Below, piece after piece: positions 44,269 through 55,269 of a stretch of 64,000 bases of DNA. The position numbers were made by a program, and so were the translations under genes. A model generated the notes under the pieces. It ran no database searches. It was not told the DNA's origin and saw only the letters and a list, made by a program, of their open reading frames with translations. The DNA is taken from assembly GCA_024704765.1 (NCBI GenBank), contig JAKMXF010000297.1, positions 248,001 to 312,000 on the forward strand, written 5' to 3'. Each line of letters starts with the position of its first letter. Position 1 is the stretch's first letter. The DNA comes from Oopsacas minuta (lineage: Eukaryota; Porifera; Hexactinellida; Lyssacinosida; Leucopsacidae).

Positions 44269-44547
44269 TACAAATCTATGATTTATTTACAGCCTGACGT
44301 CACTATTCCTCGCTCTAAGAATCTAATATACTCTCAGAGCATTAAATTCAAACTAATGTTAAACAGAATCTCATGTAATCTTTTCACTTATGTTATATGT
44401 ACATAATTGTTGAATTCTGAGTATACCGTTTTTATTGTGATTTTAATCATTGTTAAGCTATTATATTCTCACTTACCAAAAAGCGCGCATTATTTCCGAT
44501 AAGTTTAACAATTTATCCATCACTTACAACTGTACAAGTTCTACTAG

Positions 44548-45490
44548 ATGTCTCTGCAATCAGGTTACCCCACAGGTACTCCATACGGTCAGCCTCCTCC
44601 TTCTGGTCAGTATACAGGTGTCCCTACATATGCAAGTCCAGGTGCACCCGCCTATGGCATTCCTGGTGCCCCTCAGGCGTATGGTGCACCCGGGGCTCCA
44701 CAGGGCCAGCAACCCTATGTTACCCCAGGTGCTGCCCAGCCTACGCCGTATAGCGCCTCAGGTATTCCTCAAACCACATCCTACGGTGCTGTGGGTACCC
44801 CCAAACAATCCCCCTACAATCAACCAGATGTCCTACAAACCTCCTACGGAGCTCTTCCTGGTTCTATGCCTCAGGTTCCAGGATATGGAGCTCCAATGGG
44901 TGGCAACCCTTATGGTACACCCGCCCCTCCAGCTGATCCGATGTGGGCTGGTTTCTCTGCAGTAGCAGGGGCAGATCAGAAGATTGATGCTGTCGAGCTA
45001 TGCAAATGTTTGACTCAGTCTGGATTTACTGGTTCTTATAAGCCATTTACACAGGAAACCTGTAAGATTATGATTGTATTATTGGACAGAAATAAAACAG
45101 GTAATACTCTACATCATTTATAACTTAGAGAAATTTTCATTTTCTCTTTAATTAGGCAAGATGGATTTCCCTGAGTACAAAGAACTCTGGGTAGTTCTAG
45201 GGAAGTGGAAGCAGACATTTGAATCATTGGATAAAGATAGGTCTGGCTCTTTGGACGAGCAAGAGCTTAAATCTGCTGTTGCCAGTTTTGGCTTCACACT
45301 ATCTCCTACAGCTATCGCTGCAGTCATGCAGCGATACAACACGAATGGAAAGATCTATTTTGATGACTTCATAGCTCTTACTACAAGAATTCGCTCTCTG
45401 TCTAACTATTTTATGTCTCGTGATACCAATAGACAGGGGATAGCTACTCTTGGCTATGATGACTTTATGTCTCACGCTATGTCATGTTAA
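44548..45490 (+). CDS. SRI: Penta-EF-hand protein, sorcin/grancalcin type
   Basis: Calcium-binding adaptor of the sorcin/grancalcin/peflin group. Two exons (44548-45100 and 45156-45490, phase 1) give 295 residues. Residues 1-130 are a Pro/Gly/Tyr/Gln/Ala-rich tail (repeats of YGAPGAP type), longer than in human sorcin (198 residues in all) and closer to peflin in length. The EF-hand part begins MWAGFSAVAGADQKIDAVEL, followed by CLTQSGFTGSYKPFTQETC and LLDRNKTGKMDFPEYKELW, then a canonical loop DKDRSGSLDEQE and NTNGKIYFDDFI. YKPF.xETC and RYNTNGKI favour sorcin/grancalcin. The fifth hand (RDTNRQGIATLGYDDF) mediates dimerisation in the family. Confidence 0.9.
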
Positions 45491-45683
45491 TTCGGAGAGG
45501 TTGTGTCTATGTAATGATTATTTATATTTAGCCTCATATTGAGATTTTCTTAACTCTTGCTGACTCGCATTACAATGTATATTATGTGACATTTTATAAA
45601 CACATCATCGTCTCTATCTACCAGTCTATACCTTTATGTCTTATTATTCACCCTTATGAAAAGTAATTTTTGCAATATTACTA

Positions 45684-46020
45684 CAGTAGAACAACTTCTT
45701 TAAGTGGTCTCTATAAACGGGGAACCTCTATAAGAGAAGCAATTTCGTCCACTTTCATTCATTTTCATAGGAAAGAACCTCTATAACAGGAGAGTGGGGA
45801 ATGGGGCATACTTTAGAGAAAATTATGCCTCATACCATTGAAATTCACCTCTATAATTTGGGAATTCTACGAAAAATTTTCTGGTATACTCAATTTTGTA
45901 TTATATTAAGAACAATCACGTAATTATCGCTATTATAATAAATGGAGAATGGGGGGAGGTTATCCAGGAGATTCGCCGTCCCGACCTCCCCTACTTATAG
46001 AGGTTCTACTATATTCCTAA
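45684..46020. repeat. CAGT-ended composite repeat with acctctata arms
   Basis: Starts cagtagaacaacttcttt after TA, repeats gaacctctataa several times, and ends cccctacttatagaggttctact. It looks like one element inside or beside another of the same family. Confidence 0.55.
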
Positions 46021-48164
46021 TTCTAAATCTAGTCATTAATATTTTCTCTTTCGCCGTTATTTCCGTGTTACAGCCGTTACTGTTGTTATCATCTATACCA
46101 GTTTGTATCAGTTTGTCAGTATTTCTACTCAATGGATTTACTAGATGTTACTACAAACTAATAAGTACATAGTTATGATACAAAATGACACAGGGTGATA
46201 TAACAAATTGAATTTATAATATGCAAATTTAAAACATGTAATAATGATAAAAGTATACCCCAGTCAAGGTTGTTAGCGCTGAAACCGTTATAAGTCGAGT
46301 AGCAACACCAAATTTGGTACAAAGTTGCACTAAGGTGTGCTTGAACTTTTTAGGAGGGGAGTTACTTCATCGAAGTTCAGGGGTTGTGGTGTACACTCAA
46401 TTTTATGTACCACTTATGGACACATTTTGAAGGTGTTTAAATGAATATAACTACTCTAGTTTGAATCGAAACAAATTTTGGTGTCGATATTCGTAATCAG
46501 AGAAAGATTTCACGTCGTTTGAGTGGTCACCCGAATATTTTCGGGAATATTGTCCCTCTGCAACACAGGAATGTGGTAACAATCCATTCTCAAATTTGCC
46601 CTAACCCTTAAAATATATGAATATAAGACACGCCTCATTTCCCTGAATTCTCAAATTCTTTGTGGATTTCTGATAAAATCCCGAGATAATCCTGGAAGGG
46701 TCGGAGAGTATGAGATTAGGAAAGGAAGGTGTAGTACACTCACTTTGTAGCATTAAGCGCGGAGCTAGAGTAATTCTTGCTCTTCCTATAATTATGAGAG
46801 AAGTATTGATAAATCCTATCTCTAACATAGTAACATACACCCTTCAATTTCATTGGAGACAGGAGTGTCTGAATGCATATCAAAATTGCGAATGACCTTT
46901 TCTTTGTCACACTAATGTCAATAATACACATTCTAAAATCCCGATATTTCCAAGCTTGGCTCTAATATATTTCCCTTCCAATATTGAATGAATTTGAAGA
47001 CTTACTCATATATATTCTCCAATGAATTGGTTGCTGTTACTACAATTAAATAATAGTTAGGTGGAGCTGTCGCGAAGACCCTCCTGTTTATGTTTATCTT
47101 ATTAGTAAATAATTATTGGATTTACATTCGTATCAACATATTACAAATCCCCCATGATTTACTTCACTTAATGGGTTGTTACATTTTGGTAGTAAGATAC
47201 ATATATGTTGTGTTGCTATCAATTTATTTGTAGGAATTTGCTACGAATAAAGATTCTTAAATATTTTGCATCAAAAGGAGGGTAGATGAGCTTTTGGGTA
47301 GTTAATTAAATCTGATACAAGAGGTGTATCAGTACCTGAAAGCTTGATAATTAACTAATTTGAGAAAATCTCAATTTCAACGACCAGACAAAGCTCCAAA
47401 ACTCACATCAAACAATCAGGAGGTAGTCTAGCATCCGGACAACATCTCTTGGAAGCCTGGACACTAATCCGAGAGGGCTATAATCCAAATAAGTGACCAA
47501 AATTTTCAGGGTAGGACGAAATTTCCAGTAACAGACCTGTCCGCAAGCCGCGCAGCAGGAAAAAGCAAGCAAAGGTGCTTTTATAATTTAGTTTTTAAAG
47601 TGAAAAGGAATCATAAAAATCTTTGAAGTTTTGTTTAAATTTCAACAACAAACGATTATCTCACTTTCAAAATACGATTATCTCATTTTCGTTAATACGA
47701 TGGATTCTATACTCATGACTGATCCTACCATTCATCCACAACCACACAATTTAATATTTCTATTAGCTGATATCTGATAATTTTTAAGTTTACACCCATC
47801 TGATACTCTATTGCTATTACTATATTTATACTACTTTAGGGATAGTCCAAAGGCTTTTGTGTCGAGTTCTACTGAAACTATATTGTCCTCCATCGCAACT
47901 AATAAGAACTACTGAGGTAATAATATTTGTATTTATTTTATTATTTGCATTGTCTTTTGGATATTTTTGTGCCCTGAGAAATGATATCCAATTTCTTTTT
48001 CGGAAACTTGACATTTTATTTACAAATAGAACAATTGTCATGGTTTAGAAGTATAGCAGGTATGATGTGAGAGGTGTATGTCACTTATAATAACACATTT
48101 TGTATATACCAGATATTGAAAAATTCTTATTTTTCGTAATAAAACCTATAATAAATAAATACTC
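46021..48164. other. Intergenic, no secure gene
   Basis: AT-rich. A short plus-strand open frame near 46710-46895 (RGARVILALPIIMREVLINP then ISNIVTYTLQFHWRQ) ends at a possible donor CAG|GAG-like junction and looks faintly like a membrane-protein exon, but no neighbours join it. An open frame at 47857-48048 has a hydrophobic stretch of the kind AT-rich DNA produces. Neither is called. An ATG at 47700 with 20 codons (MDSILMTDPTIHPQPHN) could be a first exon for the bHLH-PAS gene. Confidence 0.4.
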
Positions 48165-49103
48165 ATGACTCTCCATCTTCCTACAGGTACAAGTTCACTA
48201 GCATCTAATCCTGCCACTGAATCGCTATTTCTTCTTTCACCTCATAACCTAGATTCAAAGAAGATGAACGAGAATCATAGGCCAATCAATAATATTAAGT
48301 TTTCAACAGATAACTTCAATAAAGCCATCCGAACTACAGCGGTCCCTCAAATGAAGACAAAAAGGAGTCAATCTCCTACACAGGTAACCTCAACAGTGAG
48401 TAGGCGTTGCTACGACGGAAATAATTCCCAACATTCAGAGGCTGACCATAGTACAGACTGGAAGAAGGATTATCATAATGCCATTGAGAAAAAGCGTCGT
48501 GATCATATTAATACATACATTGACGATATTCACGCCATTCTATTCGAACAGCAAGCTGTCACTCCAAATTGTGACAAGCTGTCTATCCTGACTGCTGCAG
48601 TTGATTATCTCAAGATTATACAACAATCTACTGAAAAATGTAATACAGAACCCACAACGTTATCCTCGTCACCGCCTTCAATAATATCTAATGAGTTTCC
48701 CAACATTATGACTTCCATTCTAAACGGGTTTTTACTTACATTTAGATGTTCAGATTTCACAATTCTCTTCGTATCAGAAGGGGTTGAGTCTCTAATAGGG
48801 TGGCATCCATGTCAAATGTTAAGACAGGATTTTACTAACTTCATAAATCCAGTTGAAGTTGAAAAATTCAAGGAAAATCATAGAAGATGCCTTTGTAATT
48901 ATCAAACAACTTTTATACTAAATGAACCTTCATTAACTTTTGTACACACAATTCGAGGTTGTGTAAATGAACAGTTTGCGCAGCAGAGTAAAATGTTTAC
49001 AATGTTATTCACAGGTGGATTCAAAGTATTGTCTATGCAAGAAAGCGAAGTATTAACCCAAGATGTACTCTGCTTCTCAGCTGTTCTCAGGCTTATTTCA
49101 TAA
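48165..49103 (+). CDS. bHLH-PAS transcription factor
   Basis: A 312-residue open frame contains a basic helix-loop-helix domain at about residues 103-155: YHNAIEKKRRDHINTYIDDI (basic region with the E-box-contacting E and RR), loop, then DKLSILTAAVDYLKIIQ (helix 2). A PAS domain follows (about 185-250): ILNGFLLTFRCSDFTILFVS, EGVESLIGWHPCQMLRQDF, then NPVEVEKFKENH. The N-terminal 100 residues are Ser/Thr/Asn-rich. Only one clear PAS repeat is present, short compared with CLOCK, BMAL/ARNT or NCOA. A good splice acceptor (CTTCCTACAG) sits 19 nt after the ATG, so the true start may be an upstream exon. The subfamily is not determined. Confidence 0.8.
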   Translation: MTLHLPTGTSSLASNPATESLFLLSPHNLDSKKMNENHRPINNIKFSTDNFNKAIRTTAVPQMKTKRSQSPTQVTSTVSRRCYDGNNSQHSEADHSTDWKKDYHNAIEKKRRDHINTYIDDIHAILFEQQAVTPNCDKLSILTAAVDYLKIIQQSTEKCNTEPTTLSSSPPSIISNEFPNIMTSILNGFLLTFRCSDFTILFVSEGVESLIGWHPCQMLRQDFTNFINPVEVEKFKENHRRCLCNYQTTFILNEPSLTFVHTIRGCVNEQFAQQSKMFTMLFTGGFKVLSMQESEVLTQDVLCFSAVLRLIS

Positions 49104-49841
49104 TTCGATATTAATTATATAAAATGTTCCCTGATTTATTGGCAAATATCATTTCTTTATGTCCAACTCTCAGCTTCATAGCATGTACTTCTATCGACTC
49201 TAATCCTTGCTCGACATTCAAGCAGTGCAACCTGGGGTATGCGAGGTTCACAAGCCAGAATCGAAGCACAAATGTCACACGAATTATTGATTCCGCGAAA
49301 TTGAATAATGCATAATGTTCCAGGAATTCCCTCAAATTTGCTGTCCATCACTGAAATCTGTGACAATTTACTATTATAATTTTTCGCAAATATAAATAGT
49401 ATAAACCTTTGTTAAGAATTTTGGATTTTGAAAGTGAAGATTGTCCGTTAATTTCCGGGATCACTTCACGTTCGCACATTTTATTAAACTAAATTGAAAA
49501 ATGAGAGAGAATTATATTGACTGAGTCATTGCGATTTGCGTGATGTTGGCGATGAGCAACTTTAAATCTCTATAGCAGCTACAGTTTTGGAGCTGCGGGT
49601 TCTTATATTATTGTATGAACCTTAACAAGATATGAGTGGGACGAGTAATTTAATCCATAGGCTAGCCTGGAATTAGGATAATAATAATCGGATTATTATG
49701 ATAAACTACTACTCTCAATTACTGGGCAGTTAATTGCATAAATTTTCAACAATCATCAAGCATATTATAGGCTTTATAGCCATTAATTTACATTTCGTTT
49801 TAGTTGTGTTGTGACAGGGTTAAGGTGTACGTAATAGTAAA
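49104..49841. other. Intergenic, nothing secure
   Basis: Spacer between bHLH-PAS and CCDC81. Overlapping open frames on both strands at 49111-49366 are non-homologous and Cys/Asn-rich. No repeat ends recognised. Confidence 0.45.
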
Positions 49842-51665
49842 ATGACGACCGTAGCTACTCTGGACACCCTGGTGAGTGAAGCTAATACTCAAACGTTTTA
49901 CTCCTTGAACAAATTAAATTTTACTGATATCTCCTCCATATGGGATGCTATGTGTCTGTATATACATGATCAAATGATTCAGAAGAAAGGAGTCGCTATT
50001 CCTGGACTAGGGACATTCTGTTTTTCAATGAAACAGATATTTCTTGGTCAGAAGGAATCTGTTGAGTTGAGTAGACCCATGTTCCTGCTCTCCAACACGG
50101 TAGGACCTCAAGGACAGAAACCTCATGTGTCTGGACAGATGTCAGTTATTGACCTCAACTTTAGCTCTATTTCTCAGTTGGCAGGAAGGACACGTGACCA
50201 AGTTATGGGTTGTATCAAAGAGCTTTTGGTGCTGTTGAAACGTTTCATAGACAAGGGACAAGGATTTCTACTTATCTTCAATTCTATTTGTAGTATATAT
50301 TTCAGGAATAAGAGAGTTAAAGTAAAATTCTTTCAAGATTTTCTTGATGTACTCGGAATACCAGATAACTATACTTCCCGACTTTACTCACCTTTATCAC
50401 GGGGTTCTTCATCCTTCCCTCTCTCTGACTCTACCTCTTCTAACCGAGGAGAGACCCCCAGCTTACCTAACATCTCACACACTACCTCAAAACCTCCACA
50501 AACCCCAACCAAACCTACCTTTGCAGTCACTAATACCGTTAAGTCTCCTTCAAAGCTATACATAACTACTACTGTAAATTCTCCACCTAGCAGACATCTA
50601 TCAACAGATCATCGCTCCAGAACTAAATCTGCTCCAACAGCCCCATTAGTTAAGAACAATCAGGGAGAGATGTGTCCTTGCTGTGAGATGAGATCAGCTA
50701 GGAACGCCACAACACCCTCTCCAATAGACTGGAAAAAGAAGGTGCAGGCAGACGAGAATGAGCAACTCAAATTCCAAGTAGAACAAGATGCAGCAGTGAT
50801 AGCTCGGGATCTGATGGCTCTAGCAAAGAGACGGAAAGAAAACAAAGACGTTTCAGCTCTGAATTGGAGTGCAGCTGAGGAACTTAAAAATAGTAGGAAA
50901 GTACGTTCTCATTCTACTGAACCATCTTACCTATTCCACTCACGCTCTACTACTCCATCGAGGTATGTGAAGCAGCATGAATACTGGACAGACCTAGCAC
51001 ACCAGGTAAAGGATAAACAGGTAGAAATGGAACGGGCTCTGCTCTTGAAGAAGGAGACTGAGAAGAGTGATCAGGAGAGGCTCTCCCAAGCAATGGTTAG
51101 AGAAATACAGCTCTACCAGAAGCAGCGAATAGAGAATGCGAGGATATACCATGATACTTTGGACTACCAAATGACTTCACAGCGTACTAAGGAGCTAGAA
51201 GTGAAGGAACCCATCTTAAAGGGAGAAGGAGTTGACTTGATTGAGTTGGAGATGAACAGGAGACAAGAGAAGAGAGGACAAGCTAAAAAGCTGTATAAGG
51301 AGCAGTTGAACATAGCTGAGCAAAAGAAACAAATTCAGACAGAAACAGCGAGATTGGAATTGAAGAAAGAAGCACTGAAATTACAGGCTATCAAGAAACA
51401 GCTAGTGGTGGATAGGGAAAAGAGTTACAGAGAGCAACAACACAAATTCACTCAATTAGCTAAGTCTTGGGACCAGAGTATTGCTGAGAAGAAGTTACAA
51501 ACTGATTTAGAAGAGAGTGAGTTGAAGAAGGACTATATTTCTATTCTTGATCAATCCAGTGGGTATGGACGTTGTAAGCAGTGTCAGAGAGATGGGACAA
51601 ATCGTGGAACTTCTAACGTTCTACATGACACACGATACATTGCTGGGTCCAGACATATGACCTGA
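49842..51665 (+). CDS. CCDC81: Coiled-coil domain-containing protein 81
   Basis: CCDC81 is a centrosome/centriolar-satellite protein. The 607-residue intronless protein (human 652) has the paired HU-type fold at the N-terminus: SSIWDAMCLYIHDQMIQKKG then VAIPGLGTFCF (human VSEFVRRQLTLHKGVQIPAFGTF), SRPMFLLSNTV, and DQVMGCIKELLVLLKR (human EGCVKETLLFLSRS), ending VKVKFFQDFLDVLG. A Ser/Pro-rich linker leads to a CPCCEMRSARNAT motif and a long coiled coil rich in Lys/Glu/Gln (residues ~290-570). The end SGYGRCKQCQRDGTNRG, then GSRHMT, matches the human C-terminal KYRRCKQCQRRTSN...GSRLLV. Homology is therefore visible at both ends. Confidence 0.95.
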   Translation: MTTVATLDTLVSEANTQTFYSLNKLNFTDISSIWDAMCLYIHDQMIQKKGVAIPGLGTFCFSMKQIFLGQKESVELSRPMFLLSNTVGPQGQKPHVSGQMSVIDLNFSSISQLAGRTRDQVMGCIKELLVLLKRFIDKGQGFLLIFNSICSIYFRNKRVKVKFFQDFLDVLGIPDNYTSRLYSPLSRGSSSFPLSDSTSSNRGETPSLPNISHTTSKPPQTPTKPTFAVTNTVKSPSKLYITTTVNSPPSRHLSTDHRSRTKSAPTAPLVKNNQGEMCPCCEMRSARNATTPSPIDWKKKVQADENEQLKFQVEQDAAVIARDLMALAKRRKENKDVSALNWSAAEELKNSRKVRSHSTEPSYLFHSRSTTPSRYVKQHEYWTDLAHQVKDKQVEMERALLLKKETEKSDQERLSQAMVREIQLYQKQRIENARIYHDTLDYQMTSQRTKELEVKEPILKGEGVDLIELEMNRRQEKRGQAKKLYKEQLNIAEQKKQIQTETARLELKKEALKLQAIKKQLVVDREKSYREQQHKFTQLAKSWDQSIAEKKLQTDLEESELKKDYISILDQSSGYGRCKQCQRDGTNRGTSNVLHDTRYIAGSRHMT

Positions 51666-52720
51666 TTAGCTACCCTATCACTTCGCTACGCTATTGTCAT
51701 ATAAGACGTGTATGTATATTCGTACTAACAGCATTGAACTCTTCACTCTTATTCCAAGTACAGCCTTGATGTACTATTAGCCATACTCTTGTATTGATCA
51801 AATGGTTATTATTATTATTCTCATACTATTTATTATAATTATTCGAATATCATATTCAAACTTATATGGCGGGTCTGTGGGTGAAATAGATTGCAGACCA
51901 TTGATCTAATTAATATGTTTCACAGTAGCGGGTATCTTTACCCCAGCCCCCTATTGGCTCGCTTTATTTAATGTGTAGCCGCCGTATCCACTAATTCCTA
52001 ATTCTATGAAATATTTATTCTATTATTTATTTATTTTGTAAGCAGAGTTTGACATTGGGGAAATCAACTACTTGTGGCAATGCACCGCTTCATTATGATC
52101 GGAATTTCATTGAATCCATTCATAAAAGAAGCTCTTATAATGTTATTAATTAAATGGAATGATGATTCCTGACCATTAGACCTTTCGTTGTAACTCATGA
52201 TTTATTATTCTATATAACTATTATTTCAATGACTATACCCTATACTGTATAATGCTTCCTTGAACATTTTACTTTAATACCATTTATAGCCTTCAGTCCT
52301 CGAATCGGCGCTATCTGCATTTCTATTATACCGAATTCATTCTATAATTTTTCATGGAAATAAGTGTACGTTCGTTCTTATAATCTATCTAATTAACATA
52401 TTTGTTAACACGTTATCTAATCTATAATAACACTTACTCAAAGTATTCAGGTGTTGCCAATTACAACGACGATGTTAATATTTTGTACTCTTACTAAATG
52501 CAACAAATTTCCTGGCTTAATATGGAATCTTTTTGAAATTGCTTGCGTTTTTAGAATCAATTACTTCTGTTACTTTGTATAACCCAGTTCAGTTGCATTA
52601 TGAGCTATTTACATATCACCGAAATATTATGATAGATTTCTGATGGGTGGCAGTTTTTGTTTATAGCAATGATTCGAGAGCTGTAAGAGTAATACACATA
52701 CGTACTTAGATTCTAGATTT

Positions 52721-52897
52721 TTCTATAATAGAAGATTATAGAAAACACAATAATTCTATTTTAGAAGATTCTCACAAGATACCTTTTGTATATTGTAAGA
52801 CAAAAAGTATATTGTAAGAATATTTATTTTCTACTATTATAGAAGATTTTAGAAGACACAATAATTATATTCTAGAACATTCTTATAATATCCTTTT
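52721..52897. repeat. Imperfect 67-bp direct duplication
   Basis: 52721-52787 and 52831-52897 are aligned copies, both containing agaagatt, agaa(a/g)acacaataatt and ending atatcctttt/ataccttttg. Separated by 43 nt. Confidence 0.75.
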
Positions 52898-53086
52898 TGC
52901 AATTTTGTGTCCCTGTTACGAGTTGTTCTTTATGAGCCCGTGGATTCGAGTTAGAAAACACTGTCATAGCAAAATACAACTTATATGCGGTATTGGCTGA
53001 ATGGTAGATTATGGTGGAATATGACTGAATATTTAACTTTACAAGGTTGCAAGCTTGCAACTGAATGACTCATTATTCAGATCAAC

Positions 53087-53588
53087 CAGAGGCGTAGCTA
53101 GGGTGAAGCACATGTAGCATGCTAAATTTGATTACCGCACCTGTGCCTTATACTAAAGTATAGTCGATACAGTAAAAACATATGAAAACGGGGCAAGAAA
53201 TTCATTTTAAAGCAAATGTGCTGAATAATTATACAGTGCGGATGATTAGAAAAGATTATCCCAAAGAAATACGAACATTACAAAATTCAATAAAATTTAT
53301 GTCATATTTTGAATTGAGCCTGAACTAGATGAAGGATGGCCGTTTGAACTTTTGACTAGTCTAAATTGATTCCTCTGATTTTTTACCCTAAAGAGGTTCA
53401 ATTCGCAAACATTGAAGGATTAATTATTATTTTTCCTTTAATGAGAGTTATTAAACTTGACTCTTATTTTACTATGATTCGGCAGCATATATAGCCGTGT
53501 TTTAGTAGGCCATGGAACACACGATGGTGGACAAAAAAGTAGCACATGTGCGGAATATGCTACCTGTGACGCACCCTAGCTATGTCTG
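53087..53588. mobile_element. ~500-bp element with CAGA(G)GCGTAGCTAGGGTG-like ends
   Basis: Left end cagaggcgtagctagggtga with agcacatgtagcatgc; right end reverse complements to cagacatagctagggtgcgt, then agcat...gcacatgtgct. The arms extend ~50 nt. Ends of this type occur in hAT-like non-autonomous elements, but no 8-bp target duplication was found here. Confidence 0.65.
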
Positions 53589-53614
53589 AACCTGTATAAT
53601 TATGTGTAATAATA

Positions 53615-53773
53615 CAGTATAACTCGGATAAGACTTACACTGACTACACTCGCTCAATATGTACTTCTCCTTTCAACCCAAAAATCTACTTTTCATTCAT
53701 TTTAATACAATCCTTATCCGGATAAGATGTGCACTCGGATAGTACGTACTAACGTCTTATCCGAGTTTCACTG
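53615..53773. repeat. CAGT...ACTG MITE
   Basis: Starts cagtataactcggataagac and ends gtcttatccgagtttcactg, with TA on both sides. Arms about 20 nt and nearly exact. Confidence 0.8.
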
Positions 53774-55209
53774 TACGTATACGTAGCCTAGCTAGACTCA
53801 GGCCTACCCGGGGCTAGGCTTGGGCAATCATTAAACTCTAGCTATGCCCTGTTTTCAACCACACCCTTCGTTTTCAGATGTATACTATAATAAAGGGTTT
53901 CCAGCAATCTTTATTGCTACATATAGATAATTCAGCAATTCTTACTACTGAAGTATTCTATTATATGATTTGTCTATGGATAATCTTTTACCAAAGTTAT
54001 TCCATGAATTAATTAATAATTGAATCTCTAACCTTCATGTTTATGCCTATTTATGGTCTCCTTATCTATACTCTAGAAATTTATTCAATAGGTCAATAGT
54101 CTAATATAATTGTTGGTTTACTTTTTAGCAAGTTCATTCTCTAATTCCAGTACTATTTTACTATTCCATAAAAGTTCTAGTAAATATGATAGCATATGTT
54201 TCTCAGAATTATACACCGATACTGTATACCATGATATATCGATGATGAAAGAGCAAGGTCATGTACTTTCATTATAATTAAGGTGCTAAAATTTCAATAC
54301 ATATCTGCTTTGAATCAATATATTTAGCTAACGTTTGTGCCCGGCGCAATCAGGACCTGCTTAAATCATTGTAATGTATTGATTCTTAAAGAAAGGATAG
54401 AGAAATTGATGTTTTAAATAACATCAAAAACTAATTCATGTGTAAGGTTACATAATGTGTCCAATAGTGATTTTTATTGCATAATATTACTACAAATGTC
54501 TATAGTTTGTTGACCTCATCAAATTTTGATTTTTGTGTTTGTTTCGTAATATTTTGAGAACCATCGCTGAAGAGATGAATATATTTTGGCCAATCATTTT
54601 AACTTTATTAATAAACTACGTACATTTCTAAAGAATAAGAAATCTCTATTAACTCAGTATTCGGAAATTAATATCGTCTTTTGAAAATTTGAATTATGCT
54701 CTATTTGAGTTTGTATACTGTCTAAAAATAAACCGCCTATTACAAAGATACCTCTGTAAAATAGAACTGTGTGCTAATATTAAAGACCAGTATTTGCACC
54801 CATAAATTGTGTTACGATATTTTCAAAATTCTTGAAAATTATGCGAATTTTCAACTCAAAATTTTTTAAGATTATAATTTTCATCGAAACTAGGTATCAT
54901 CATCGCCTGTATAAATTTGTAGTAGGTTATTTGCTAATTGTGTGTGAAAATGGAATTAAATGTTTATAACTATTAAGTATGCAATTGTGAATGAAGAAGA
55001 TCTTGTCGGAAATGTGATGTATTCAGATGAGATATACGTATATGCTAACCATCTGTTATGTAATTCTATATTTAATGGTTTAAAATGGATAATAGAAAGC
55101 CATCTGTGCAGCCAGAAAACAATGATACATTTCTATTATTACAGAGTAATAATTAGATTAATGTGGTTTGCCTTATAGACCTGAGCAACATTGCATTGTA
55201 CAACTAATT

Positions 55210-55219
55210 TATATAAATA
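55210..55219 (+). promoter_or_regulatory. TATA-box-like element upstream of astacin gene 1
   Basis: tatataaata lies 51 nt before the ATG at 55270. The paralogue has tataaatata at the matching place (49 nt before its ATG). The shared position supports a TATA-dependent promoter with a short leader. Confidence 0.5.
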
Positions 55220-55269
55220 GCAGGAAATGTTCTCCAAATTCAAAAAGGAAAATTCATCTTTTCAACAAC

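Larger units (their letters stand above)
51666..55269. other. Large gene-free stretch with several repeats
   Basis: 3.6 kb without a recognised gene. Contains a 67-bp tandem duplication (52721-52897), an inverted-repeat element (53087-53588), and a CAGT...ACTG element (53615-53773). Small open frames at 52872-53060 and 54960-55178 have no support. Confidence 0.6.

Noticed and set aside
46601-46931. Overlapping open frames on both strands at 46601-46931
   Set aside because: Membrane-like residues appear on the plus strand, but no partner exons, start or splice pair support a gene.
47826-48048. Hydrophobic frame at 47857-48048 and its antisense
   Set aside because: Hydrophobic runs are expected by chance in AT-rich DNA; no start context or homologue recognised.
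49111-49366. Open frames on both strands just after the bHLH-PAS gene
   Set aside because: Mutually overlapping and without homology; most likely 3' flanking sequence.
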